Shown: positions 34,782 to 44,767, counted from the first letter of the stretch. The stretch: 64,000 nt of DNA from Bacteroidota bacterium (GCA_036522515.1 DATDFQ010000059.1:1-64000), one strand, 5' to 3'. A program made the numbers and translations. Notes: a model not told the origin generated them from the letters alone.

Positions 34782-36176
34782 TCATAGTTCGGCCTTCTGG
34801 CCGCGCACCGGGATCCCGACATTCCTGTACCCGAGGCGTGTCAGTCCGGCCTGCAGATCCGATGCGCGTCCAGCTTCCCCGTGCACAAGGTAAATTTGCC
34901 CGAGGAGCTTCTTGTCGAACTGGCCGATATACGCGAGAAGTTCGTTCCCGTCTGCATGGGCGCTGAACGAATTGTGGACGATCACTTCCGCCTTGCGCTT
35001 ATAGATCGTCCCCAGGATCCGGACCTCCTCGTCTCCGTTCACGAGCCGTTTCCCGAGCGTGTGATCGGCCTGGTATCCCACCATGAGAACGGTGTTCCGG
35101 GAGTCGGAAACGTTGTTTGCAAGGTGGTGCAGGATCCTGCCCCCCTCGCACATTCCGGATGCGGCGATAATCAGGCAGGGGCCCTTCAAATCATTAAGCT
35201 TGATGGATTCTTCGACGGACCGGATGTACTTGAGCTGGCTCAGGCCGAACGGGTCGTGGTGCTGCCGGATGTGCGTATTGACGTCGTCGTCGAAACACTC
35301 GGGGTGCGCCTTGTAGATGTCCGTCGCATTGACCGCGAGCGGACTGTCGACATAGATCGGAATGCGGGGAAGCGTTCCCGCGTCCCAGAGCTGGTGCAGG
35401 GTGTAGACGACATCCTGCGTTCTCCCGACGCTGAACGCGGGCATGATGATTTTCCCGCCCCGCTCGATCGTCCGGGTCAGATCGGCAGCAAGCTGTTGTC
35501 CCATGTTCTCCGGCGGGTCGTGCAGCTTCCCTCCGTAGGTGCTTTCGCTGATCAGCAACCCGACGTCACCCATGAACACGGGATCGCGGATGATCGGCAT
35601 ATCGCGCCTCCCGAGGTCACCGGTAAAACCGAAAACCTTCGATGTTCCGTTTTCCCGGACCGAAACCTTGATGGAGGCCGAGCCGAGGATATGCCCCGCA
35701 TCGAAAAACTCGACCGTCACGTCCGGGGTCACGTTGAAGGGAGTCTGGTAGGGGAGGCCCTTGAATAATTTCATCGCGGCTCCCGCGTCGTCGGAAGTAT
35801 AGAGCGGCTCGATCAGGGGGAGATTCTGTCTGGCCAGTTTCTTGTTCAGGAACTCCGCGTCCTTTTCCTGTATGAAGCCACTATCCGCAAGCATGATCGC
35901 GCAGAGATCTTTGGTGGCGAGGGTGCTGTAAATAGGGCCGGAGTAGCCCTGTTTTACGAGGCCGGGGAGATTTCCGCTGTGGTCGATGTGCGCATGGGAG
36001 AGGACGACCGCATTGATCGAACGGGGGTCGAAGGGGAATGTCCGGTTGCGCGCGTTTGCCTCCTCACGCCTCCCCTGGAACATGCCGCAGTCGAGGAGGA
36101 TCGTCGATCCTCCGGCGCGGAGCAGGTGCATGGAACCGGTGACGGTCTGTGCCGCCCCCTGAAATTCTATCTGCAT
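34782..36176 (-). CDS. MBL-fold beta-CASP RNA-processing-type hydrolase
   Basis: 464 residues from ATG 36176. It opens IEFQGAAQTVTGSMHLL, the standard start of YSH1/CPSF73-like bacterial proteins, with zinc ligands in LSHAHIDHSGNLPGL. The beta-CASP insert contains PAFSVGRTQDVVY, and the C-terminal part has IIAASGMCEGGRILHHL and HNSFSAHADGNELL. These match the RNA-specific metallo-beta-lactamase family. The promoter at 36205-36233 makes it the first gene of a four-gene operon. Confidence 0.9.
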   Translation of the reverse strand: MQIEFQGAAQTVTGSMHLLRAGGSTILLDCGMFQGRREEANARNRTFPFDPRSINAVVLSHAHIDHSGNLPGLVKQGYSGPIYSTLATKDLCAIMLADSGFIQEKDAEFLNKKLARQNLPLIEPLYTSDDAGAAMKLFKGLPYQTPFNVTPDVTVEFFDAGHILGSASIKVSVRENGTSKVFGFTGDLGRRDMPIIRDPVFMGDVGLLISESTYGGKLHDPPENMGQQLAADLTRTIERGGKIIMPAFSVGRTQDVVYTLHQLWDAGTLPRIPIYVDSPLAVNATDIYKAHPECFDDDVNTHIRQHHDPFGLSQLKYIRSVEESIKLNDLKGPCLIIAASGMCEGGRILHHLANNVSDSRNTVLMVGYQADHTLGKRLVNGDEEVRILGTIYKRKAEVIVHNSFSAHADGNELLAYIGQFDKKLLGQIYLVHGEAGRASDLQAGLTRLGYRNVGIPVRGQKAEL

Positions 36177-36204
36177 TGCGGATTCTTGCGGTACGTGTTG
36201 GCGT

Positions 36205-36233
36205 ATGGTACGCAGTTTTGCCCAGAGAAGCAA
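36205..36233 (-). promoter_or_regulatory. Predicted promoter of the MBL-SDR-barrel-RsbW operon
   Basis: On the minus strand: TTGCTT, 17 bases, TACCAT, with the predicted start about 22 bases before ATG 36176. Confidence 0.55.
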
Positions 36234-36270
36234 CGTAACCGGCCGAATTTCAATTGCCGAACCAAAAAGA

Positions 36271-36334
36271 CCGCAGCCTGAAGGCTGCGGCTACCAAGCC
36301 CGAGGAATCGGTAGCCGCGACCTTCAGGTCGCGG
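36271..36334. repeat. Intergenic repeat family 2, copy 2 (inverted relative to copy 1)
   Basis: Hairpins CCGCAGCC-TGAA-GGCTGCGG (36271-36290) and CCGCGACC-TTCA-GGTCGCGG (36315-36334) are joined by CTACC...GGTAG. The reverse complement reads in the same order as the copy at 29710-29780. Confidence 0.85.
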
Positions 36335-36378
36335 AACGATCAGGCGACCCTACTGAGCCGGCACCGGAGCGAGGAGGA

Positions 36379-37998
<1,620 letters not shown>

Positions 37999-38625
37999 TC
38001 ATTTTGTATGAATTGGACCCCGTGTGACGATCCCGCCCGACAACACCAGCTTCAACCCCTCTTCAACCGACAGGTCGAGAACCTGCATGCTTTCTCTCGG
38101 CAGCAGGATCATTGTGCCAGACGTGGGATTCGGCGGGTTTGGTATGTAAACGCTGATCAGTTCAGAAACGGCGGAACCGGAATGAATCGTCAATTGGTTG
38201 GTGACGAAGCCGATCGCCGACAGTCCGACGCGCGGGTACTCGACGAGCACGACTTCACGAAAAGATTTTCCCCGCTGTCCGGGTTGAAACGCGTTCATGA
38301 GATCCCTGGTGGCGCCGTAAATCGTCCGCGCCAGCGGGATGGAAGAGATGACCCGCTCGAAGAACTTGAAGATCGCAGCGCCGATCAGATTCCGCGAGAG
38401 GACGCCCAGCACCATGATCAGGAGTATCATCGTGATAAACCCGAGCCCCTGGGTGTGCCGGGAGAGCAACCGATCGAACAGGGGGGAGATGATGCCGTCG
38501 ACCGTACTGAAGAGCAGAGTGAAGACCCACACAGTGATCACGACCGGGACGATGACGAAGAACCCGCGCCAGAACGTCGCCCGCAACGCTTGCCAGAATG
38601 TCTGGCGGCTCGTTTCCCAGGTCAT
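37999..38625 (-). CDS. DUF502-family membrane protein
   Basis: 208 residues from ATG 38625; its ATGA overlaps the kdsB stop. Two transmembrane helices near the N-terminus (FFVIVPVVITVWVFTLLF and LGFITMILLIMVLGVLSRN) are followed by the DUF502 pattern IPLARTIYGATRDLMNAF, VVLVEYPRVGLSAIGFVT and VYIPNPPNPTSG. The family is conserved but has no established function in bacteria. Its place between kdsB and pyrG suggests an envelope role. A longer upstream frame that overlaps kdsB was rejected as the start. Confidence 0.88.
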   Translation of the reverse strand: MTWETSRQTFWQALRATFWRGFFVIVPVVITVWVFTLLFSTVDGIISPLFDRLLSRHTQGLGFITMILLIMVLGVLSRNLIGAAIFKFFERVISSIPLARTIYGATRDLMNAFQPGQRGKSFREVVLVEYPRVGLSAIGFVTNQLTIHSGSAVSELISVYIPNPPNPTSGTMILLPRESMQVLDLSVEEGLKLVLSGGIVTRGPIHTK

Positions 38626-39395
38626 TCCGCCTGGACCGATTGTTGCTCGCGGAGGAGGGTCCGGACCTTGTCCACGTCCTCCGCGGTATCGACCGGGATG
38701 CTTTCGAAATTTGTCACACGCGTCTTGATCCGGATCCCCCGGTCGATGATGCGCAGCTGCTCGAGCTGCTCGATTTCCTCCAGCTTCGAAGGAGGCCACG
38801 ATGCGAACTCGAGCAGGAACTCGCGCCGGTACGCATAGATGCCGACATGCTTGAAGTAGGCGGGGCGGGCCGGAGGATGCCCGTCAGTCCCGTCCCGGAA
38901 ATGTGGGATCGGAGATCTCGAAAAGTAAACTGCGAACTGGCCCGAGTCGGTCACAACCTTGACGACACTCGGATTCACCGCCTCCTCCGGATTCTCGATC
39001 TTGCGAATGAGGGTGCCGACGCGAATCTGGGGATCGTTCAACAGGAGTTCGGCAGCCTCGTCGATCATCCTCGGCACGATGAGGGGTTCGTCGCCCTGCA
39101 CGTTGACGATGATTTCAGTGCCGGTCATTTCCTTTGCGACCATCGCGATGCGGTCGCTCCCCGAGCGGGCCTCCTCCGGAGTGAGGACGCACTCTCCGCC
39201 GAAACTTCGCACTACGTCTGCGATCCTCTTGTCGTCGGTCGCGACGATGACTTGCCCGGCGAGCCGCGCACGCTTCGCCCGTTCCCAGACGTGCTGGATC
39301 ATCGGTTTTCCGCCGAACTTGATGAGCGGTTTGGCGGGCAGGCGCGTCGACCCGTACCGCGCGGGGATGATGATCGCAACCGAAGGCGCGGTCAT
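38622..39395 (-). CDS. kdsB: CMP-Kdo synthetase (3-deoxy-manno-octulosonate cytidylyltransferase)
   Basis: 257 residues: IIIPARYGSTRLPAKPL nucleotide-binding start, VATDDKRI, RSGSDRIA, and the metal/sugar segment VNVQGDEPLI. It activates Kdo as CMP-Kdo for LPS inner core, which is direct evidence of a Gram-negative envelope. It starts three bases after gatC ends and overlaps the DUF502 gene by four bases. Confidence 0.95.
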   Translation of the reverse strand: MTAPSVAIIIPARYGSTRLPAKPLIKFGGKPMIQHVWERAKRARLAGQVIVATDDKRIADVVRSFGGECVLTPEEARSGSDRIAMVAKEMTGTEIIVNVQGDEPLIVPRMIDEAAELLLNDPQIRVGTLIRKIENPEEAVNPSVVKVVTDSGQFAVYFSRSPIPHFRDGTDGHPPARPAYFKHVGIYAYRREFLLEFASWPPSKLEEIEQLEQLRIIDRGIRIKTRVTNFESIPVDTAEDVDKVRTLLREQQSVQAE

Positions 39396-39398
39396 CTC

Positions 39399-39713
39399 TT
39401 AACCCTTCCCGCGCCTGGAGGGAGCGTCGCCGATGACCTTCGGAACTTTGAAAAACTTGTCCGTCTTGTCCGGGGCGTTTTTCAACATCTCCTCTCTGGG
39501 GGAAGACGGCCGTGTGCGGTCCTCCCGGAACACGTTCGAGATTTCGATCACGTGGGAAAGGGGTTCGACGTGCGACGTATCGAGCTCGTTCAGTTTTTCC
39601 ATGTAGGCGAGAATCTGGTTCAATTGGTTTTTGAATTTCTCCTTCTCCGCCGCGGTAAACCGCAGGCGGGCCAGCTCAGCCACATGTTCGACGTCGTTGA
39701 TTGTGACGGGCAT
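39399..39713 (-). CDS. gatC: Asp/Glu-tRNA amidotransferase subunit C
   Basis: 104 residues: TINDVEHVAELARLRFTAAE start, ILAYMEKLNELDTSHVEPL middle and FKVPKVI end are the GatC signature. GatC stabilises the GatCAB complex that amidates misacylated Gln- and Asn-tRNA. gatA and gatB are not in the window, so the subunits are encoded apart. It lies nine bases after plsC. Confidence 0.94.
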   Translation of the reverse strand: MPVTINDVEHVAELARLRFTAAEKEKFKNQLNQILAYMEKLNELDTSHVEPLSHVIEISNVFREDRTRPSSPREEMLKNAPDKTDKFFKVPKVIGDAPSRRGKG

Positions 39714-39722
39714 GAGACCCTC

Positions 39723-40436
39723 CTACTGATTCTTGTAATTTCGTTCGATTGCGGCGTGAACGTCGTCGCGCATCGCAAGCTCCGAGCTCTTTCCGTTCGA
39801 GCCGCGCGGTTGTATCGGCCGTTCGACCACAAGCGTGATGGTTCCGGGCTCAATCCGGAGGGACCCCTTCGGCATGATCTTATAGCTGCCGTTGATCGTG
39901 AGCGGGACGACCGGAACGCCGGCCTTCGCAGCCAGATTAAAAGGCCCGCGCTTGAACGGTTGCAGCTTTCCGTCCTCTGTGCGCGTTCCCTCGCCGAACA
40001 TCAGGACGGAGCCGCCGCCGCGGGTGATTTTCGCCGCGGCCTCCTCCAGCCCGTGCATCGCCTCCTGTCTGTTCCGCCTGTTGATCGCGATGTATGTTCC
40101 TCCATAGCGCAGGCCCCACCCGAATACCGGAATCCGTTCAAGTTCTTTTTTATAGACGATCCGGACTTCGCCCGGGAGGCCCGCGATCACAGCGGGAATA
40201 TCGAACATGCTGGCATGATTCGCGACCAGAACGTGATTTTGATTGAAATCAACCCGCTCCACCCCTTCGACGATGAGATCGACGCCGCACAAGGCGAGCA
40301 CGGTGCGGGAATAGAACCGGGCCATCGAATAGTACGCGCGCTCGGACCTGATCACCAGCGATGTCAGCGTCATGATCGCGGCCATGAAGGCCGTAAAGAG
40401 AGCAGCGAGCACCACCCTCACGGCCGAGAGGATCAT
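39723..40436 (-). CDS. plsC: 1-acyl-sn-glycerol-3-phosphate acyltransferase
   Basis: 237 residues. An N-terminal membrane helix is followed by the acyltransferase motif NHASMFDIP (HxxxxD), YGGTYIAINR, FGEGTRTEDGK and GVPVVPLTINGSY. It transfers acyl groups to lysophosphatidate to form phosphatidate. The ATG overlaps the stop of a 52-codon open frame upstream. It heads the gatC-kdsB-DUF502-pyrG operon. Confidence 0.92.
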   Translation of the reverse strand: MILSAVRVVLAALFTAFMAAIMTLTSLVIRSERAYYSMARFYSRTVLALCGVDLIVEGVERVDFNQNHVLVANHASMFDIPAVIAGLPGEVRIVYKKELERIPVFGWGLRYGGTYIAINRRNRQEAMHGLEEAAAKITRGGGSVLMFGEGTRTEDGKLQPFKRGPFNLAAKAGVPVVPLTINGSYKIMPKGSLRIEPGTITLVVERPIQPRGSNGKSSELAMRDDVHAAIERNYKNQ

Positions 40437-40591
40437 TGCAGAAACCCCGGAAATTTCCCAAGAAGAGAGACGAACAACGAATCGGCCGGGTAAGGATGGT
40501 GAGGGATCAGGGGGCGGCTCGGCGTTGCGTGGCGGAACACATCAGCGGAATTGCCTGGCACCGTCTTGCCCTCGCGACGAGTGAACGACAT
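40433..40591 (-). CDS. Possible 52-residue leader ORF coupled to plsC
   Basis: ATG 40591 opens 52 codons (MSFTRREGKTVPG... ending SLLGKFPGFLQ) whose TGA overlaps the plsC ATG as ATGA. A promoter at 40604-40632 would start transcription about six bases before this ATG. There is no Shine-Dalgarno site and the Pro/Arg-rich composition is not protein-like, so it may simply be an untranslated or structured leader. Confidence 0.3.
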   Translation of the reverse strand: MSFTRREGKTVPGNSADVFRHATPSRPLIPHHPYPADSLFVSLLGKFPGFLQ

Positions 40592-40603
40592 CGTGGTTTG
40601 ATT

Positions 40604-40632
40604 AATTTACAAAAACGAGGGCTGAAAATCAA
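40604..40632 (-). promoter_or_regulatory. Predicted promoter of the plsC-pyrG operon
   Basis: On the minus strand: TTGATT, 17 bases, TAAATT, about 160 bases before the plsC ATG. Confidence 0.5.
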
Positions 40633-40639
40633 GAAGGAT

Positions 40640-40720
40640 TGTCATCCTGAGCGTAGCGAAGGATCTCAATCCTTCGAGGCGCGAGATCCTTCGGTCGCTG
40701 CGCTCCCTCAGGATGACAAC
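40640..40720. repeat. Intergenic repeat family 1, two facing arms
   Basis: Opposed arms TGTCATCCTGAGCGTAGCG and CGCTGCGCTCCCTCAGGATG, with an inner ATCTCAATCCTTCGAGGC segment, lie between two divergent promoters. Confidence 0.85.
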
Positions 40721-40732
40721 CGATAAGGCGGC

Positions 40733-40761
40733 TTGAATTTGTCGAGCACGCTTAGTACAAT
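40733..40761 (+). promoter_or_regulatory. Predicted promoter of the SGNH-like gene (near-leaderless)
   Basis: TTGAAT, 17 bases, TACAAT. The transcription start would lie about five bases before ATG 40773, and no ribosome-binding site is visible. Confidence 0.55.
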
Positions 40762-40772
40762 GGTTTGATTTT

Positions 40773-41975
40773 ATGACTCTTCCATCAGGCATCCCCCTCA
40801 GGAGAATCGATCACCTCGTCATCGGCGCACTCACCGTGGCCGCGATTTATTTCTATGCGGGATTTTTCTTTCCCGATCCATACATTCTCTCCTATGGGAC
40901 ACACACACGGAAGATCCTGTGGTTCATCCGGATCTGTCTCCCGCTCCTGTATGCCGGGACGGTCATGCTCTACGTCCAGGTGCGCCGGCAGAAGGTGGAT
41001 CGCGCCTCCGTGGCATTGCTGATCGTAACCGCGCTGATCACCCTCTCCGTCGCCTATACGGTCGGAGACATTTACTATCAGCATTGGGCCGACAACCATC
41101 ACGCCCAGTATCACCCGTATCTCCAGTTGATGCCCGCGGATGACAGCGTTTCGCAGGAAAGGAAGCCCGGAGCGCTCTCGGTGTATTGCGTGGGGGGATC
41201 GACGACGGAGCTTGCCGACAGCTCTGGTGTGGATTGGCCTTCGCGGGTCGAACGGGAACTCCGGACCGGATACGGAATGCAACATGTGGAGGTGTATAAC
41301 CGCGGGAGACAGTGGTACACCTCGCTCCATACGCTGATCAATTATGAGACCAATCTCAGGAGGCACAGGCCGTCGGTCGTCCTGTATATGGAGTCGGTCA
41401 ACGACCTTCTGCAGAACGCGGACTTTTCATATTTCAGCCACGGCCGTTTCCGGGAAGATTACGGACATTTCTATGGGCCGGTCAACAGGGTGATCAACCG
41501 GCGCAGTCTCTGGCGCTATCTCGGGGACGTCATCCCCGCGCTCTGGTTTGCCCGCCCCCGGCAGGCGCTCACCACCGGAATATTCCCGGGCGCGGCGGCG
41601 TATGCGCGAAACATCGAATCGTTGATTGAATTGGCGCGGAATGACAGCACGCGGGTGGTGCTCATGACCGAGCCCTGCCTGCTCAAGCCCGAGATGACTG
41701 AAGCCGAGCTTTCTGCAATCTGGATGATCAGAGTGGAAGCGGTGAACGATACTTTGGCCTGGAGCAGCGAAACGGTGCTGAACGGGATGAGGCAATATAA
41801 CGACACGGTGCGGGCGATCGCGGCCCGAAACCGGGTGCCCTTGATCGATCTTGAACGAGAACTCCCCAAATCACTGACGTATTTCCGGGACGAGGTGCAT
41901 TACCGCGATACGGCATTTCCCCTCATCGCCCGGTTCGTGGCCGCGCGGCTCCATGAGATCCTTGTGTCCCCATGA
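40773..41975 (+). CDS. Membrane-anchored SGNH/GDSL-like hydrolase
   Basis: 400 residues. Three N-terminal hydrophobic helices (about 14-33, 48-67, 78-95) are followed by an SGNH-like domain: VGGSTTEL provides the block I Ser, ESVND the block III Asn, and FRDEVHYRD the late Asp-His pair. This is the layout of acyl- or acetyl-esterases that act on envelope or exported polysaccharide, but the substrate is unknown. The next gene overlaps its stop by four bases. Confidence 0.75.
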   Translation: MTLPSGIPLRRIDHLVIGALTVAAIYFYAGFFFPDPYILSYGTHTRKILWFIRICLPLLYAGTVMLYVQVRRQKVDRASVALLIVTALITLSVAYTVGDIYYQHWADNHHAQYHPYLQLMPADDSVSQERKPGALSVYCVGGSTTELADSSGVDWPSRVERELRTGYGMQHVEVYNRGRQWYTSLHTLINYETNLRRHRPSVVLYMESVNDLLQNADFSYFSHGRFREDYGHFYGPVNRVINRRSLWRYLGDVIPALWFARPRQALTTGIFPGAAAYARNIESLIELARNDSTRVVLMTEPCLLKPEMTEAELSAIWMIRVEAVNDTLAWSSETVLNGMRQYNDTVRAIAARNRVPLIDLERELPKSLTYFRDEVHYRDTAFPLIARFVAARLHEILVSP

Positions 41976-42628
41976 AGATTCTCGCACTCACGGACATCCA
42001 CGGAGCGTATAAGAAGGCGAAGGAGATCATCGACCGGCATCCCTCGGACGTGGTTCTGATCGGTGGCGATCTGACCACGGCGGGATCCGTGAAGGAGGCC
42101 GAGGAAGCGATCAGGTTATTTCAAACCGGCCCGGGACGGATTTTCTCCGTTTCCGGAAACATGGATTTGCCCCAGCATGACCAGATGATGGCGAGGGTGG
42201 GAGTCTCTCTCGATTCCAGGGGAGTCAAGATCGACGGGATCGGCTTTTTTGGAGTCTCCGCGGCGCCCGTCTCTCCGATGCACACCCCCTACGAGATAAG
42301 CGAGGAAGAGATCGCCCGGCGGATCGAAGCCGGCTTTTTGCAGGTGCGGGAGTGTCCGGTCAAGGTGTTCGTGCCCCACGCCCCTCCGTATGGAACCAGG
42401 GTGGACATCATCCACATGGGCATTCACGTCGGGAGCACGGCGGTCCGCGACTTCATTGAAGAGAATTCTCCCGCCGTCGTGGTCTGCGGCCACATCCACG
42501 AGGGCCGGGGGCAGGATCGTCTGGAAGGAAGCCGGATCGTCAACTGCGGAGCGGCGATGAACGGGTATTTTGCCACCATCGATATTGGAGAGGAAATCAC
42601 GATCGAGAACCACCAGCTCGGGCACTGA
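41972..42628 (+). CDS. Calcineurin-like metallophosphoesterase
   Basis: 218 residues with the full metal-ligand set: DIHG (D7, H9), GGDLT, GNMD in place of the common GNHE, VPHAPP and CGHIHEG. The GNxD variant occurs in the YfcE-like and related small phosphodiesterases. Substrate is not evident. The start ATGA overlaps the SGNH gene, so the two are coupled; a non-coding stretch with the dcw promoter follows. Confidence 0.87.
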   Translation: MKILALTDIHGAYKKAKEIIDRHPSDVVLIGGDLTTAGSVKEAEEAIRLFQTGPGRIFSVSGNMDLPQHDQMMARVGVSLDSRGVKIDGIGFFGVSAAPVSPMHTPYEISEEEIARRIEAGFLQVRECPVKVFVPHAPPYGTRVDIIHMGIHVGSTAVRDFIEENSPAVVVCGHIHEGRGQDRLEGSRIVNCGAAMNGYFATIDIGEEITIENHQLGH

Positions 42629-42784
42629 TGGAGTAGCGCCGAACTCCCCCTGCTCCCACCCCAAAATCCCCCCTTTCTCCCCCTCGAAATTCGCAAAAAA
42701 TGAGCATTTCTGGAGACCGCCATTGGGCATGCCGCACCGGTACCATTAAAAATATCTAAAAGTGGTATTTCCGCATTATTTTGC

Positions 42785-42812
42785 TTGACTTTCAATCGAA
42801 AAACCCTACATT
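42785..42812 (+). promoter_or_regulatory. Predicted dcw-cluster promoter
   Basis: TTGACT, 16 bases, TACATT, about 84 bases of leader before mraZ. The interval 42629-42784 holds nothing else recognisable. Confidence 0.55.
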
Positions 42813-42824
42813 GGTAAACCACAG

Positions 42825-42849
42825 TGGGGAAAAGTGGGTAATAATGGTG
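42825..42849 (+). promoter_or_regulatory. MraZ-box array (three TGG-type repeats at 10-base period)
   Basis: TGGGG (42825), TGGGT (42835) and TGGTG (42845) are spaced exactly 10 bases apart, five bases between units, as in known MraZ operators (TGGGN repeats). They lie just downstream of the predicted promoter and upstream of mraZ, so MraZ autoregulation is likely. Confidence 0.75.
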
Positions 42850-42902
42850 TGGAAATCATTTTGTTTTGAAGGATAGAATTACGAACAGGGCTAGCTGAAG
42901 CA

Positions 42903-43343
42903 ATGTCATCATTCAAGGGTTCATATATGTATTCTGTGGACGAAAAAGGGCGCGTAAATCTGCCTGCCAAGCTGCGGAAATATGTCTCTCCCGACACGAA
43001 TGACACATTTGTTCTCACGCGGGGTTTCGAGAAATGTCTCTTCGTTTACCCGATCGACGAGTGGAACAGGCTGGAAGAAAATTTGCGAAATTTATCCGGG
43101 TATGATCCGGAGCATCGCCGGTTCATCAGAGCGCTTCTCGAGCTCGCCTCGGAGAGCCAGCTGGACGCCCAGGCCCGCCTATCAATCCCCCAGGAACTGA
43201 GGGAATATGCCAACATCGAGAGCGAGGTCAGGATTATCGGAACCCTCGATAAGATCGAACTCTGGAACCCTCAGGTGTACGTCGAATACCGAAACTCTCA
43301 GCCGGAAACGTACGAGAGTATCGCCGCGAAGGTCATGAAATAG
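42903..43343 (+). CDS. mraZ: Transcriptional regulator MraZ
   Basis: 146 residues with the two SpoVT/AbrB-like repeats: FKGSYMYSVDEKGRVNLPAKL and ESQLDAQARLSIPQELREYA (in parts). MraZ forms a ring, binds the boxes upstream of its own gene and controls the dcw cluster. It is first in the cluster, followed after 18 bases by rsmH. Confidence 0.95.
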   Translation: MSSFKGSYMYSVDEKGRVNLPAKLRKYVSPDTNDTFVLTRGFEKCLFVYPIDEWNRLEENLRNLSGYDPEHRRFIRALLELASESQLDAQARLSIPQELREYANIESEVRIIGTLDKIELWNPQVYVEYRNSQPETYESIAAKVMK

Positions 43344-43347
43344 CGAG

Positions 43348-43365
43348 ATGAACAAGAGAACTTGA
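43348..43365 (+). other. Five-codon mini-ORF overlapping the rsmH start
   Basis: ATG 43348 encodes MNKRT and its TGA overlaps the TTG start of rsmH as TTGA. rsmH has no clear ribosome-binding site, so the mini-ORF could bring ribosomes to it. This is suggestive only. Confidence 0.3.
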
Positions 43366-44294
43366 TACCCGGTGATTACCACACTCCTGTCCTTGTCGAT
43401 TCCGTTCTTCACTACCTCCGGCCCGTGCCGGGCGGCGTCTATGTGGATGGCACGGTCGGCGGAGCAGGCCACGCCGAAGAGATTCTCATGAAGAGTTCCC
43501 CCAACGGAAAACTCATCGGGTTCGACATGGATTCGGATGCGATCGCGTTTGCGGGCAAACGCCTCAAGAGATTCGGAGACCGTGTCACGCTCATCAGGGA
43601 TAACGCGGCCAACATCGGCAGGAATCTCAGAGACGCCGGAATCGGGCGGATGGACGGAATGCTCCTTGATCTGGGCGTTTCCTCGCACCAGATCGGGTCA
43701 CCGGAGAGAGGGTTCAGTTTCCAGTCCGGCGACCGGATCGACATGCGGATGGACCGGAGTCACGAACCGGACGGGTGGACCGTGATCAACACCTACCCGC
43801 AGGAGCGGCTCGCGGAGATACTCTGGAAATTTGGAGAAGAGCGGGGAGCACGCCGGATCGCAAAGCTCCTCGTCCAGCGGCGCCGGAGCAAGACCATCGA
43901 TACGACGGACGAACTCGCGGCCCTGATACGCCCGGTGGCGACCGGCGGAAATCCGCAACAGACCCTCGCAAGAGTCTTCCAGGCGATACGGCTGGAAGTC
44001 AACAGGGAGCTGGAAAACCTCCCCCGGGCGTTGTCCGGCGGGTTGGAATTCATCGTTCCGGGCGGAAGGCTGGTAGTGATCTCCTACCACTCGCTGGAAG
44101 ACCGGATCGTAAAAACGTTTTTCAGGGATGAATCGAAGACTTCGGTGGCGTCGGGGACGAAGCTCCTCCCCGACCGGCCGGCGGTGCCGCGATTGAGCGT
44201 GCTCACGCGGAAGCCCGTCGTGCCTTCGTCCGAAGAACTCGCCCTCAACACACGGTCCCGCAGCGCCAAGCTGAGGGCCGCGGAGAGAATATGA
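43362..44294 (+). CDS. rsmH: 16S rRNA (cytosine-1402-N4)-methyltransferase
   Basis: 310 residues. The start is TTG 43362: the family's YHTPVL begins four codons later and there is no in-frame ATG or GTG upstream after mraZ. SAM-binding motifs are YVDGTVGGAGHAEEIL and GFDMDSDAI; the later DLGVSSHQI and VISYHSLEDRIVK segments are RsmH hallmarks. It methylates C1402 of 16S rRNA. Its end overlaps ftsL by four bases. Confidence 0.95.
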   Translation: MIPGDYHTPVLVDSVLHYLRPVPGGVYVDGTVGGAGHAEEILMKSSPNGKLIGFDMDSDAIAFAGKRLKRFGDRVTLIRDNAANIGRNLRDAGIGRMDGMLLDLGVSSHQIGSPERGFSFQSGDRIDMRMDRSHEPDGWTVINTYPQERLAEILWKFGEERGARRIAKLLVQRRRSKTIDTTDELAALIRPVATGGNPQQTLARVFQAIRLEVNRELENLPRALSGGLEFIVPGGRLVVISYHSLEDRIVKTFFRDESKTSVASGTKLLPDRPAVPRLSVLTRKPVVPSSEELALNTRSRSAKLRAAERI

Positions 44295-44731
44295 ACAATA
44301 TGAAAAGCGCCGGCACGACCGTCGAACTTCCCGCCCCGCGCGCGACGGCGGAACGGCGCTATGTCTATAACGGTGAGCCCCCCGCGGAACCTGTGTATGA
44401 GGTTGCCCCGCGCAGCAACCGGCCTGTACAACGCCCCAAGCGTTCCGCATTCACGGTCATCGCGACGCTCGTCGCAGTTTCGCTGATGATCGTCTTCTAT
44501 GTGTGGACAAAAATAAGCGTCGACAGACTGGCCATCGAGGTGAATGAGCTGCAGGCGCAGAATCAAAAGATCATGAACGCCAACGCGCTGCTGCAGGCCG
44601 AGATCAATAAGAAGTCGACGCTCGAGCGGATCGGAAGGATGGCAACCCAGCTCGGCCTCACGTACCCCAAGGAGCAGCCCGCCTGGATTGAAATCGACGG
44701 CGAGAAGCTCGACGAACTCGAATCACACTAA
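44291..44731 (+). CDS. ftsL: Cell-division protein FtsL-like
   Basis: 146 residues. A cytoplasmic, Pro/Arg-rich N-terminus (about 1-50) leads to one membrane helix (FTVIATLVAVSLMIVFYVW) and a coiled coil with LAIEVNELQAQNQKIMNANALL, ending at LERIGRMATQLGL. This bitopic layout between rsmH and ftsI identifies FtsL, which joins FtsQ/FtsB at the septum. Sequence identity in this family is always low, so position carries weight. ATGA overlaps rsmH. Confidence 0.85.
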   Translation: MNNMKSAGTTVELPAPRATAERRYVYNGEPPAEPVYEVAPRSNRPVQRPKRSAFTVIATLVAVSLMIVFYVWTKISVDRLAIEVNELQAQNQKIMNANALLQAEINKKSTLERIGRMATQLGLTYPKEQPAWIEIDGEKLDELESH

Positions 44732-44767
44732 CATCCGAATCATCCACGGATCATCAGAGACGCACCG

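Larger units (their letters stand above)
40437..40772. other. 336-base interval between divergent plsC and SGNH genes
   Basis: It contains the 52-codon open frame, two divergent predicted promoters and a two-armed copy of repeat family 1 between them. No other coding sequence is credible. Confidence 0.7.

Noticed and set aside
38626-38799. N-terminal extension of the DUF502 gene to 38799
   Set aside because: It overlaps kdsB by about 175 bases. ATG 38625 gives the normal ATGA overlap and family length.
42629-42784. Possible terminator hairpin (TACCA/TGGTA near 42740-42765)
   Set aside because: Only five pairs with a long loop and no T-run; too weak to call.
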